The translations under genes were made by a program, and so were the position numbers. A stretch of DNA of 64,000 nt from Calycina herbarum (Eukaryota; Ascomycota; Leotiomycetes; Helotiales; Pezizellaceae), in assembly GCA_001414485.1 (NCBI GenBank), contig LLEY01000155.1, positions 62,001 through 126,000 of the forward strand, written 5' to 3'. The notes under the pieces were generated by a model. That model was not told where the DNA came from. It saw nothing but the letters and a program-made list of their open reading frames with translations, and ran no database searches. Below, one piece after another: positions 1-12,938 of the stretch; position 1 is the stretch's first letter; each line of letters begins with the position of its first letter.

Positions 1-677
1 GATTTCTATCGTACCTCGTCCTTTCTAAGGAATTGTTTAGGACTTGATAAGCTCTAGAGACTACTATAAAAAAGGTTAGTATTCAACTATTAAACAGAAC
101 AGATCAACTAACTCTTAAAGGCCTTCTCCGCGTTCTTATACTTATTTCTATTTAGATAGGTTAGTAGTAAGAGCTTTATATAGGCTTTCTTAACTTCAGT
201 TCTTAAACAGTTTTCTTCGAGGCTAAGAATAGCGTAAAAATCATTTTTCGAGTATTTTCAGACTCGAGTTATCTCTACTCTCTGCTCCTTAGTATAGCTA
301 GTCGCTTTTATATACTCTACTAAACTTTTATCTTCCCTACTTTCTTCATCGTTGTCGGATTCTTAGCTATTCTCCTTACTAGAGTCCTTACTAGATTTTT
401 TACCTGAATCCTTGTCGGATATCTTACTAGAGTCCCTGTCGGTTGTTTTATCTAACTCTTTATTAGACTTCTTATTAGAGTCTTTCTTAGACTCCTTACC
501 AGAGTCCTTCTTAGAATTCTTACTAGACTCTCTGTCGGATTTTTTACTAGAATCCTTACTAGAATTCTTATCGGATTTCCCTCTAAAATCTCTAAGTAAT
601 CTACTAAGTTTATTAACCTCTTTATCTAAGTCTTTACTACTTTCTTTCTTAAACTCGAACCTTTGCTTAGATTTCAC
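1..677 (-). pseudogene. RIP-mutated J-domain (DnaJ-like) protein remnant
   Basis: Read on the minus strand from an ATG at 677, the first about 104 codons give a Ser/Lys/Asp-rich low-complexity segment. In the same frame, past a TAA at 363-365 (probably once CAA), comes an acidic stretch and then a J-domain: ...NDFYAILSLEEN..., then ...VKKAYIKLLLLTYLNRNKY..., then EKAFK, at about 60-230. Hsp40-family J-domains carry HPD between helices II and III and activate Hsp70 ATPase. Here the tripeptide reads YLN, which three C-to-T or G-to-A changes would produce from HPD. A TGA and further stops are also present. The gene runs towards the window edge. It resembles fungal Hlj1/ERJ-type proteins in its spacing, but the Ser/Lys-rich leader is unusual. 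It is most likely a dead duplicate of a host gene. The J-domain call is firm in pattern; the subfamily is a guess. Confidence 0.6.
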
Positions 678-3600
678 TTCTAAGGCTCTTCTATTCTATC
701 GAGAAGCTAAGCCGTCCTCGCTTTTAGACCCGCTTTCGACCTAGGGGAGTCGTAGATAGTCTACTATACTAGATATTTGAGAAATAAACTTGATTAACTA
801 GAATAGGGTATAGGTTCTCGCTGTTTAGTATAGAGAGAGAGGGTAATAAGAGACTTTTATACCCGAAGTAGATAGAGGGTAGCCGCTTTAGGCTCCTTTG
901 GTTAAGTAGAACTTGTTCGCCTATAGACCTGCTAACCTCGAGAGAACTAAAACAGGCTCTCTTAACAGCTAAAAACAGGTAACTATTCTCAGCGGACTGT
1001 TTCTAGCTCTATATAAGAAGACTATTCTAGCCTCTTTACTAGAGATCTATTTCAATTCGCCCTAGAGTTCTCTATTTAGACTCTTCCGTTCTCTGTTTCT
1101 AGACTTAGTATAGTCTAGATTAGATAAGAGCTTCTTTCCTAAGAGATATTCTACGCTTCTCGCTCCTAGAATCTTAATTTTTTATTTTACCACTTTTTCA
1201 ACTACTTCTAAACCTTACAGGCTACTATTATACGCCTTTCTTCTCTCTATCTAATCCTTACCTCTTATAGTCTCGTCCTAGCTCTTAATAGAGGGGATTC
1301 AGGATAGAGATTCTAGAACACTACTATAGCCTAACCAACTACAGCTCCTATTAGCCCCTCTTTAATAATAAATAGCTCTTTATTTGAAGTCGCAGCGACT
1401 GTCTAAATCCAGATCGGCAACTTATTCGGTTCTAGAGTTATCAGCTTCAGTAATATTCCTTTAGACAGAGTAAGCGACATATTTACTCTGAATTCTACTA
1501 TCAGTAGTATGCCCTGTTAAACAGATATCCCGTTTACTTCGCGCTCTAATATGTCTCTATCTTATACAAATACAACCTCTTCCTACTAGACCCGGCCCGC
1601 TTTGAATTTCAATATAACTTAGGGATACGTAGCTTCTTAATCATCGGTAATACTAGCTTCAACAACGTCTCCAACTGAACTTAGACTTACTACAGAATCA
1701 GGAGTTCAAATCAATCGCAGACTACCGAGTTTGTTAGCGATTTTAACAACTGTCGTTATTTCGCTACTTTAATCTAAGTCTATTAAGGCTTAATTACAGT
1801 TTATAGCATTTTCTTCTCTTTTTTAGAGAGGAGATAGGAATAGAATCGTTAGCTGGCTATGCCACCTATAATAGCTAGATTTTTTCAAAATAGCTAATAC
1901 TACGTACTTGAATATTCTTTCTATATTTTAACCCTAGTATAGACCTAAACACGATAAGTAGGACTAACGCGGTATATAGCTACTTCTACGCCTGTTTTAA
2001 TTTACTATTTACTATAACGGCTTTATATTATCCTACTCTTAGTATAAATCTCTTTAAAATCTATAAATTTAAACACCTGTTTTATATTTTATCGAAGATC
2101 CCGATCTAGTTATACCTAAGGATTATACGCTTAATTTTATAAAGAGATATAAGAATCGTTTAATAAAGTATTATCTAGGTACTCACTTTATACTAAGAGG
2201 TAAAATATTTTAGAAGGTAATACTAGATTTTATAAATAAAAAGTTAAGAATAGACGTAACAGAGGTAGTGGAATTAGAGAATACGAGACCTATAAAGAGG
2301 AGATAAAACATAGATTCGAATAAGAGAGCTAATTAAGCTAGCTACGAAGCTTACGAATAATAAAACTATGTATATAAATTCCTCTCTACTTTAGTATATT
2401 ATATTTTACTCTGTCTTAGACCTCGCGCTATATTCTAATAGCTTGTTTTAAATATATTATTTATAATAGTACTAGTAGTATAGGCGTCTAGTGATTAGGT
2501 AAACGCTGCGATAGTATCTACTAAAAAAGAACCTCTCTAGAGCCAGTTCTAGCTCTGGAAAGAGAGCCGGTTCTAATACTACTATAGAAGTTCTATTTTA
2601 AGACGAGGGTATTACTTACGATAATAAAACAGAACCTAGTTTATTATAGTTAAGTATTTAAACTATATCTATCTTTATTTTTACAACTATTATATATCCT
2701 ATCTTCTTACTTCAAAATACACTTTTAGAATATTATCTACACTGCTGTCTTTGCTACTCTAGCTCTAGCGCGGCTATAGGCCCCGGGTTAAACCCGCTAA
2801 TCCCTTCTAGAAAGTCGATAAAATATCTAGAGACGCTTACTATACGACGACTTTGGTAATAACTAGAATTATCTAGACTAGCTGTTTTTATACTGTTTAG
2901 AGAGTAGCCTATATCTCCTAAATACCGACTAGTAAAGCTAAAGCACTTTATAGTACTTCTAAATAATAGTTTTTAGTATCTAAAGATTATAAGTATTTAT
3001 ATAGCATATACTACTTATAAGAGCGGGGGTGAATAAAGAATCTATAAATAGGGAGTTGGAATTTATTATATAGATAGTTGTTCTTAGTTATTAGTCTCGT
3101 TGTTTATCTACCTATATATATTAAGTTTATTATAGCTTTGTTAAAATCACTTCTATCTTAAACGTAGATTTAAAACTATAAAAACTCTTAATTTCAATTT
3201 CAATTTTAAGTATAAAGATAAGAGATAATATTAGCTTCTAGTATAGAACTCGAAATAGATTACCTAAAACGCGAAGAAGAGGAGAGAGCTAAACTAGCAT
3301 CTGATTCTTATAGCTGTAGGAATCCTCTATAGTGTAATAACCTAATATACTTTATAATATAATAAATAAAGTTTTACTAATTACAAATCTAGAGTACTAA
3401 AATTAGGTAAGAATAAAAATTTCGCTTACTATTAAAATTTCTATTATCTAAGTAAGAAATTATATATTAGAACCTCTATAATAGTAAAATATTTTAAATA
3501 TATAATTTAACCTTCTAAATAGTCTTTACTGTTAATAACAAAAGAAAAAATATACTATCTTATAGGTATAGGCTTAAATATATTAATACTATTTACTCCC

Positions 3601-4015
3601 TTCGATACTATTATATTCTCTTATATTCTAAGTATTAGAGACTTAATAAGTAATATTTCCATCGTCTTTGAGGAAAATACCAGTACTACTAGGAGTAGTA
3701 AGAACTGCTAGAATTAGTATTAAACTGATTAGGTAATAAATACATTCTTCTGCGAAGTTAGAGAAAGAATAGAAAACTTACTAAGATTGATATTAGAAAC
3801 GATACTACTACTATCTCTATTATCGCAAGTATAGCTAAAGTCTAGCGTGCTACTATAGAGTTTATATTTATTATAAGTAGTAGAGAAACCACTACTATAG
3901 TATATTAGTAATTATTCTAACTTAGCGTTAATCTTAAAGCGACTTATAAACTAAAAAACTATAAATAATTAGTATCTTAGATAGATTTAGAAGGTTAAAG
4001 TAAAAGGTAGAATAC
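678..4015. other. RIP-mutated DNA without recognised gene
   Basis: This stretch is strongly depleted in CA/TG and rich in TA. Six-frame reading gives only fragments broken by TAA/TAG; some frames (about 1240-1720 and 1900-2420, plus strand) stay loosely open once such stops are ignored, so old coding DNA is likely, but I could not match it to a family. A short inverted repeat (agagccagttctagctct, then agagccggttct) lies near 2538-2573. No RNA gene was seen. Confidence 0.5.
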
Positions 4016-4442
4016 TATAACGAAACTCAAACGAACTAAACAAAGATGACTAAGTCTCGAAGGTTGGTATGTAGGTAAGAAGTACAGATACGCCGGGTTG
4101 TTTACTTAGAAGTGAACTCGTTACTTATATCAAAGATGTTAAATAAGATAATAAGATTGATAACTAAAGTTAAGTACGAAGCTTCTATCTAATAGTAGAC
4201 GTGCTAGTCTTATATAGAACCTTTGTTCCCCTAGGTAGCTAACTCGCTCGTCGAGCTAGCGATCTAACGAGCTAGTTCGCCTAGCGATCCAGCGGTCTGT
4301 TACGTAATTAATATAATAAAATCCTTAGATTGCTTAGCTAACCTAACCGATCCCTATCTACTATAAGAGTATTCTAATAGTGCTTAACCTGTTAGGACGC
4401 TGCCTAGTCTTTACTTATTACGTATATACGTGATTTGTAATA
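4016..4442 (-). repeat. LTR (3' LTR in element orientation)
   Basis: It aligns along its full length with 10826-11252 and has the same length. The differences are mainly C-to-T and G-to-A, as RIP makes. Shared blocks include ctcgaaggttggtatgtagg and the inner tctactataagagtatt. It ends gtaata, where the sister copy has gtgaca. Confidence 0.85.
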
Positions 4443-4679
4443 CTATCCCCTTCTTAGCTTAGCGTGTCCCTACGCTTAAGTATAACCTAAGAAATATCGT
4501 TAGAAGGCTAGCAGCCTTCTTCCCTTTTTACTATACTACCTGATTATTTAGTAAAACGTACTAAGTATATTACTCTTAGAAAAGAAATCAACTTATTTAG
4601 AATAAAAATAGCACCTTATACCCGATGTTTAAAAGCTAGTTTTATAAATGAATATATCGCCTCTTAAGATAAAAGTCTA

Positions 4680-5084
4680 AATCGCTACAGTCGTTGTACA
4701 AAGAATAGCAAGACTTACGACGTTTACGAGGTAAACTATATACCGACTATTCGAGATTAGGAGTCTGTAGATACGTAGATCTAACAACTAGAGGACGAGG
4801 CCGATGAGGCTATAGCGAAAGTCCTCTGGGTTAATAAGCAGAAGAAGCTGCTTTACGCCTGGAAGTAGAGAATGATAGCGGCTGGTCTTAACTCCTTTAA
4901 AGAGCTGGATACTACTAAAGAATTAGAAAGAAAAGAAAAGGAGAAGGAGGAAGAAAAGAAGCGGATAGAAGAAGAGGCTGCTAGGCTGGCCGCCCTTCCT
5001 ACGCCTGACGTTTCCGACCCTGCCCTTGCTCTAGGCCTCGACCTAGCCTTTCTTAAGTCCTTTCTTACTAACTACGCGATATAG
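4680..5084 (+). pseudogene. Plus-strand coiled-coil ORF remnant inside the gypsy element
   Basis: An open frame runs from 4872 to 5084 (stop TAG) and continues upstream in the same frame to about 4680 through a few TAG/TAA codons typical of RIP. The C-terminal 70 residues are an almost pure charged coiled coil (ELERKEKEKEEEKKRIEEE) followed by an Ala/Leu/Pro/Asp-rich tail (DVSDPALALGLDLAFLKS). Its strand is opposite to gag-pol, and it lies between the 3' end of pol and the LTR. It recalls charged C-terminal segments of uncharacterised fungal repeat-associated proteins, but I cannot name the family. It could be an antisense accessory ORF of the element or a captured gene end. Codon use here is much less TA-biased than its surroundings. 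Confidence 0.45.
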
Positions 5085-5099
5085 GTAGACTTAGGTTTT

Positions 5100-8000
5100 A
5101 ATAGTAGAACTCCTAAAGTTCCTCTAAGTACTAGCTAATGTTTTTTCTAGGTTCCTAAGTGTTTTCTAAATATAGGTAATCTAACTATTTTATTAAATAC
5201 TTAACCTATCCTCTAATAAGTCTATAGTTAAGAATCCTCTCGACTTTATACTTAGTATTTAGGTTTACTAGTTAAATTTCTATAAATAGGGCTAGTAGTA
5301 CTCCTAATAGTACTAGTTCAAGTAAGGATATATAGAATACTAGGTAGATGTTTATTATCTTTAGTAATACTAATTTATAATTCAAAGGTCTCTTAACTCG
5401 TTTAATTTTAAATAGTCTAAGTTTTTTATAATCTAGTTTATTACTTAGTCTTTTCGTATTAATATTCTTTTATACTAAGTAGACTTTATCCCTCTCTTTT
5501 AGCGTTAGCTCCTAACTATGTCGTTTATTATAGTAGTACGCGTTTCTTTCTACTATAAATTATAGGTCTTTTATAAGTTCCTTATATAGACTCTTGATTT
5601 TCAAGACCTAAATATAAGTAAGTTAGTTATTAATAGTTATAGATAGTAGTTCTTAATACACTGTTAATTTATACCTAAAATTAGTATAGAATAGCGTAAC
5701 AAGTGTTGTTTCTATTACTAAACTATTATAAGTAAACTATGCTAAGAGCAGCAGTTCTACCTAGTTATCTTACTAGTAGTTTATATAACAACGAAGGTAT
5801 GTTTTAACTACTTGATTTATCCGTTCGTTTCCTCTATTTGTTTAAGAGTAGAAAGCTATAGAAAGCTTTCTTTTTATACCTAATCGTTTTATAAGAGCGA
5901 TCTAAAATTTTAAGGTAAAGAGCTTGTCTCTATCTAAGAGTATTTCTTCTAGTAGTCTATATCTTAAGACTACTTCCTTAAGGAATATAAATACTAATTC
6001 CTCAGCTATACTTAACTCTATATATACTATTAGGATTATATATTTCGTAAGTTGTTCTATAATAACTAAGATCGTATTATATTTAACTCCTATTATTAGG
6101 TCTTTAGATTTTAGTAATTTAATAATAAAATCTATAGATATTGATTTCTAAGGTATCTATAGTATTAGAGTAGTATTCATCTATCTATAAGGAGTATAGT
6201 AGGAAGCCTTGTTCCTAATATAGGTATTATATTCTACTATTACTTCCTTAACTATTATAGATAACTAATTAATATAGTAATGTTGTCTTATCTTCTAAAG
6301 GGTTCTACGAATTCCTTAGTAACCGTAAGCAGGTATAGTATAGTATTCTTATATAAACTCCTTTATATATAAGCTAGGGACTTATAACTTCCCTTTTATA
6401 TATTAGTTATAACTCTTATATATATTCTAAATTTTATCTATCTAGATGTCGTTTATTACTACTATCTCGTATATAGTAGGTACTAAGTCTCTATTCTTAA
6501 GAGTTTTTAGAATCGTAATCTTCTTATACTTCTTATTTCCCTTATATCCAGGTTTTTAGCTAAGAGTATTAGCTCGAGTATTTAACGTTCTCTTTATATA
6601 TCGAATAATAATATTAAATCCTTCTAATATCTCTAACTATCTAACTAATTATCTAGTTATAAGTTCCTTAGTAGTTGTAAATGTCCTAAGGTTCTTATAG
6701 TTAGATAAAACTATAACTAGGTATTTTACTAACTATAAATAAATTCTCTAGTATTCTAAAGCTAATATTATAGTAAGCAGTTCCTTATCGAATATACTAT
6801 AGTTTTATTATACTAGGTTAAATATTTTAGAATAATATATAACTAGTATAAGTTTTCCCTTTTTATTTAGTTATAAGTAAATCACACTTATAGATATATC
6901 TAAGGCATCTGTTTTAATTATACTTAGCTTTTCTATATCGAAGTCGTATAAGATAGGTTTTTCTATAAACCTTACTTTAATTTTTTAAAAAGCATTCTTA
7001 GCTTATTTATTCTAAATAAATTTAATAGCTTTCTTAATTAGTACTGTTATTAGTTTAGTAATCTTTATATAGTCTTATATAAAAGGATAGTAAAAGTTTA
7101 TAAATCTAAAGAAGGACTATATATCTTTTACATTTTCTAGTAATTTCTAATTTAAGACGTCTTAGATCTTTGCTAAATCTATTTCTATTTTTCCTAAGCT
7201 AAATACCTATCCTAGGAAAAGTGTTTAAGTTACTTCGAACTTGTATTTTAAAAGTTTTAACTAAGAGTTTACTTTTATAAGTCGTTATAAAACTTCTCTA
7301 ACATATCCCTTATATTCTTCTTCTTTTTTTAAGAAGATTAGGATATTATCTAGGTAATAAATTACTATTACTTCTAGAAGATCCCCTAAAATGTTATTAT
7401 TTTATCTCTAATATATAGCTAGTATGTTATATAGTCTAAATAGTATAACTATATATTTATAAAGGCCTAATAGTAAGGCAAATGCTGTCTTCTATTCGTC
7501 TCTAGCTTTTATTTATATAAGTTTATAAGTATTTCGTTAATCTAGTTTTATAAACTATACTACTTTGCCTAACTTGTTCTATAAGTATTAGCTAGGTAGT
7601 AGCGGATAAGCGTCCTTAACTATAGTATAATTTACTTCTTAGTAATTAATATATACCCTTCTATCTAGATCGTCTTTCTTCTTAATAATAAGTATATTTA
7701 AGGTAATTAGCAACTTAGATCTTCTAATATATCTCTTCTTAATACCTTCCTTTATATAACTTTTTATTCTCTATAGGCTTTTCTAGTTATATAACCGAAG
7801 CTTCTACTTCGAGAGGTAATAACCCTCTTTTAATTTAATCTTATAATCTTATAAGCGATATTCTAGTAAGGCTTATAAGTCTTCTAGGTTTTTAAACAAA
7901 GCCTCGAATTCTCTATACTATATAGGTATTTTGTTATTAGCTTTCTTACTAACCTGTAGAAGACCCTAGACAAGGTGTTCTAGCGCTTTAGAAGAGGTAG

Positions 8001-10810
8001 CACTAACCTCGTTCTAGCCTTAAAGTTATAAACGCGATCTCTTATATTTATATTAACTAAAAGTTATTTTCCTATCTTTCTAGTCGATTTCTAGATTATG
8101 TTCTTAAATCTATAGTATACTAAGTATTACTTCCTTATTTCCTATTTTAATAATATTAAATTATATATCTAAATAGTATCTTTTAATATTAATTCTTATT
8201 AGAATAGTTTACTAATTAATAATTCCGTTTTAGTATATAACGTTTGTTCTATTAACTACTCCTAGTTGATATAGTCTTATTTCCTTAATTAGGACGTTTA
8301 GCTTCTCTTAAGCTATTAGGGAAATAAAGTTACTCGTTACTCCTAAGTCTATTATAACTTATAACTTCTTTCCTTCTATTTCTATAGTTATTACTAACTG
8401 TCTTTCTCCTAAAGTAGCGTCTAACTTTGCTTTAATATATTAGACTTCGAAAGATTGATTTTCTTAATTATAATTCTTTCTCTCCTCGTTCTTATACTAT
8501 AAAAAGAATCTTACTCTTTCTTTATTAGCGTATACTACCTTATATACTAATCTATATTCTACAATTCCTATAATTTTAGGAATTTCCTCTATAAATTGCT
8601 TTAGTATTTATCTATAGTTATATTAGATCTATTCGTAACTAGTTTCTAAAATAGCTTCTACTAACTATAGTTCTCCTATATATAGATAATCTAAAGTAGC
8701 CTCTAGTATATTTATCTCTAGTTTTATATAGTAAACTTTGAATATATAATCCCTTAAATTCTTTTCTTTAATAGCTCTAATCTAGGACTAAGGAAAGAAT
8801 ACTACTCCTTCTTTATCTAATAATACTACTTTATATATCTAATAATATTCTACTATTCTAGTAGGCTCTAGTAACATTCCTTTAAATCGTTTCTATAATA
8901 ACTAATCTAAAGTTAGACTTAGTTTATATCATATCTATTATACTAATGTTTTCTAAACTGTTTCTATAAACTATAGTTCTCCTATTAATAGATAGTATAA
9001 TTCCTCCGGTTCTGTTTTAGCCTATCTAGTTATATCAAGCTCTCTTTACTCCTAGAATAATATACTAAACAGTTATTATAAGTCGTATTTTCTAAATACT
9101 AACCTATTATTTCCGATTAATATAATAATAATATATCGCTTAAATTCCTTTAATATAATATCTTTAAGTAATATTCTAAGAAAAGGAGTTTTAATTCATC
9201 TCTTAAATCCTATTAGAACTTACTATATCTATATACTAATTTTATCCGATATATCGTATATTTTCTATATATCTCCTACTTTAGAGTAGCTAGGTTTTTT
9301 AATTAGTTAGTATTTCTATTCTAGTTCCTTTTCTTTAATAGTTTTTCTTCTAGTAATTAAGCTAACTAGAGTTATCGTTTTAGGGTTATTACTTATAACT
9401 ATATACGTTATTAAGATAGTTAGGTTAACTCCTCGTATTATATAAGGACTCTAGAAATCTGGTTTCTAATTATTAATATATATCTATCGATTTCCTCGTT
9501 TAAAGGTTCTAAGAAAAGCCTAAGTTTCTCTAACTTTAGAATCTTTATTTTTTATCTCTCCTTCTAAACTAGAAGATAAGTCTAATATTTCTAAAGAACT
9601 AGTTAATAGTAGTAATTCGTATTCCTCTTAAAAAGGTTGCTTAGATTCTATTACTAATTATATATTATAATATTTCTTAAGAAGAGGATCCTTATTATTA
9701 TTAGTGTCTTATATACTACTAATTCCTTTATTATTTTTAATCTAGGTTCTATATCCTCGTACTTTAAGCTCTTTATCTATAAGTTTAATATAATTAGTTA
9801 AAGCTACCTATTATTAAACAGTAGTATTAATTTATTTCTTTCTCTTAGAGTCTTTCTTCTTACTATACTTATTTACTCTATAGCCTAGTTAGCTATAATT
9901 ATAACACAAGTTCTACTTATATTAATGATTTCGCTCTTCCTAGGAAAGTCCTTCTTTCTTTAAAAAGGTTTTCTTCTATATAGCGTTTACCTCCTTACTA
10001 TGTTTATTAGTATAAGAGTGCTTCTACTTTCCTAACCCTTTATTCTTTTCCCTATACTTAGGGTTACTCTTTCTGAATTTATATAGACGGTTGTCTAGTT
10101 AGACGACCTCCTTAATTATTCTTATAATAGTTAAGAATTATATATTCTACTTAGCTATTTCTTTATAGATATATATTTTTAATCCTCTATAGAAGAGTTC
10201 TATAAAAGCAATAGCATCCTATCCCGACTTCGTTCTATAACGTTAAAATTTATTAGTATAATCTATTACTAATCCGGTCTAGCGTAATTCTAAAAGCTTA
10301 TATACAGCTGTTTAAATCGTATCAAAGTCTTTAAAGACTTTTCTAATAGTTGCCTTAAATCCTCTCTAAGATTTAAATATAATCTTAGTTAATTCTATCT
10401 TTCCGTCTTTATCCTTATTTTTAAAGAAGTCCTCTAAGTATAGCTAGGCCTATTCTAGTACTAATCCCCTAAGGTAGGAGATAGCAAAGATAGTTCATAA
10501 GTTATAATTACCTTCGAACTTATTAGAATTAAAGTTAAAGTAGATATCTATTTAGAGAAGGAATAAGTCGAGTTCCTTTCGCTTCCTATAATACGTATCT
10601 AGCATCTTAACTTTGATTAATTCAAGTACTTCGACCTTGTAGGGCTCGGGAGCGTCTAGTATACTAACATTGTTGTCGTTCCTAGTTAACTGTGTACCAG
10701 TAGGTGTTCTTCTAGTCGCACTTCTAGATGTTCCTACGACGTTGACTCGACTAGTATTCGGGCTAGCTGCTGCGGCGGGGGTTGCTAGGGCTATGGCGAC
10801 TAAACTTCTA
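5100..10810 (-). pseudogene. Degenerate Gag-Pol of Ty3/gypsy element
   Basis: The minus strand carries the gypsy order gag, protease, RT, RNase H, integrase from high to low coordinates. A Gag zinc knuckle (C-x2-C-x4-H-x4-C) is visible at about 9868-9906 as C-YN-Y-...-Y, where the second Cys, His and last Cys have become Tyr. The RT active-site box at 7345-7356 reads YLDN within ...YYLDNILIF..., so one catalytic Asp is lost by G-to-A. Many TAA/TAG stops occur along the frame. The protein would have copied the element's RNA into DNA; in this state it cannot be made. Confidence 0.7.
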
Positions 10811-10825
10811 AGTAGGTGCTTAAAG

Positions 10826-11252
10826 TATAACGAAACTTAAACAAACTAAACAAAGATAACTAAGTCTCGAAGGTTAGTATATAGGTAAGAAGTATAGATG
10901 CGCTAGGTTGTTTACTTAGAAGTAAACTCGTTACTTATATTAAAGATATTAAATAAGATAATAAGATTAATAACTAAAGTTAAGCACGAAGCTCCTATCT
11001 AATGGCAGACGTGCTAGTCTTATATAGAACCTTTGTTCCTCTAGGTAGCTAACTCGCTCGTCGAGCTGGCGATCCAACGAGCTGGTTCGCCTAGCAATCC
11101 AGCAGTCCGTCACGTAATTAATATAATGAAATCCTTGGATCGCTTAGCTAACCTAACCGATCCCTATCTACTATAAGAGTATTCCGATAGTGCTTAACCT
11201 GTCAGGACGCCGCCTGGTCTTTACTCATCACGTGTGCACGTGATTCGTGACA
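10826..11252 (-). repeat. LTR (5' LTR in element orientation)
   Basis: Partner of 4016-4442, same length, less mutated. Near its outer end it holds the inverted repeat TCACGTG-tg-CACGTGA, two E-box cores facing each other, also kept in the related solo LTR at 20501-20934. It ends gtgaca directly against the broken LINE ORF2. Confidence 0.85.
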
Positions 11253-12938
11253 TTCCGATTCGTTCCTTGATTGCTATAGCTACTACTTTAGAAGTAGTCC
11301 GTCCTCCTATGTAAGTGCTTAGAAGTAGTTAGTGTACCTCTATTACGTAACTGATTCTCTTCGCAATAATAGCGTCCATGATCTTGTCTATTGTATTTAT
11401 TAATGTAATTGGTCGATATACCTTAGGTATAGTGTAGTCGTCTTTGCTAGGCTTACAGAGGACAATCGTTGTAGACTGCTGGAAATGTATTAGGCAGTAT
11501 TCTAGGCAAAGACTCCGGTTGAATATCCTTGTGAGGTGTGGGGCTATTTAGGTGGCAGTGATGTGAAGGATTCGGTTTACTATGCTATCTGGTCCTGCGG
11601 CTTTTATTAGAGGCGTCGCTATGATTGTCTAAAGTACCTCTTTCTCTATAATGTCTAGGAATGGAATGTGATCTTGGTATATGGTCTTATTTATATCCTG
11701 TAAATCAGGTTCTAGTGGGGCTAGGAAGAAGGTTGTCTTAAGAAGTTGTGCTTTTTCTTATGCTTCTTTACACTCAACGTGCGTTATAGGATCTTTGAGT
11801 GTTAGGGTTATTATTGCTGCTCTTATCTTACTTCGATTTCTAGCCTACTTTGCTAGTTTCTACATGCTCTCTAGGCTTTCTATAGCGCTTTCTATCTACT
11901 CTCTAAATCCTTGACGTAGAGATCTACGTATTACTCTTCTCTTTTGGTTGCGGGCTATTCGGTAGGCCTCCTAGCTCTCCTCCGTGTATAATCGGCTGTT
12001 CTGACGTTTTAACCTTCTAACTTGTGCTTGTATCTCTTTACATTCTGTCGTCTAACCAGCTCTCGCTCTTAGAGACTACTTTTTCAGGGGTGTAGCGTGA
12101 TTGATAGCTGATTATATAGCAGTTATCACTTTATCTACATATCTGTCTAACGCGGTCCAGGTTTTGGGGGAACGTTGTGTAGGTAGCTCTTTTAATAGTC
12201 TTTTCCAGAGCTCTTTCTCGTCGGTGTTAGACCAGTCTCGTGCCTCTCCCTATAGTCGGTTTATTATTCTAAGGTCTACATAAGTTGTAATTAGAAGATG
12301 GTCAGAGTTATGATCCATCCTCTCGTCTATTCTACATGTAATAACTTTGTCTACTAGATCTTGTATGCTGTAACAGAGGTTAATACAAGTTTGTGCGTTT
12401 TTATCGTCATAGGTAACTGTGTTTACTAGTAGGGTGCTGCTAAGCTGAAATTCGTCGATAATGTCGATTAGATCGTCGGATTCTAGGTCTCTTTCTCGTA
12501 TTGCTGGTCTGCCCTAGAGTTCGTGATGTAGGTTAAAATCTCCTAGAATGATCTGTTCTTCGCCTTAGTGTATTAAGAGTGCTACTTGAAGTTGTAGTAG
12601 GCAGCTTGTCCTGTGTTCTGTTCTCCTCGGGGGATTGTATATATTATGTATTACAATCTTTGTCGTTTCGTCTATAGATTCATTCGTTGTAGTAATTTCT
12701 ATTATAATCAGGTCTTAGGTGTGTTCTATAACTGTCTATTTGTATAGGCTAATCTTCTTGTTAATAAAGAAGTATACCCTTGCTAGCGTTTCTCTGCTAT
12801 CTTTAAGGAAGCATAGTTGAAAGATGTGTGGGATTGGGTTGTGAGTAGTCGGAGAAAAAGGGTTCCTCCACGGCTCTTAGAGAGCTAGGATATCGTATTC
12901 TTGAATCTTCGGGTCTTGTAATAGTGAAGCTATTACTA

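Larger units (their letters stand above)
4016..11252 (-). mobile_element. Ty3/gypsy LTR retrotransposon, minus orientation, RIP-mutated
   Basis: Two direct 427-bp LTRs (4016-4442 and 10826-11252) flank about 6.4 kb that encodes a degenerate Gag-Pol on the minus strand. Read in its own direction the element starts TGTCACG and ends GTTACA, the usual TG...CA ends. The left LTR is clearly more RIP-mutated than the right (for example gtaata against gtgaca at the outer end). The five bases outside the two LTRs differ (aatac at left, ttccg at right), so no target-site duplication is seen. The right end cuts the LINE ORF2. A plus-strand coding remnant lies between the left LTR and the end of pol. Confidence 0.85.

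Noticed and set aside
412..744. 110-residue Leu/Ser-rich ORF on the plus strand
   Set aside because: It is the antisense shadow of the Ser/Lys/Asp-rich repeat of the J-domain gene remnant.
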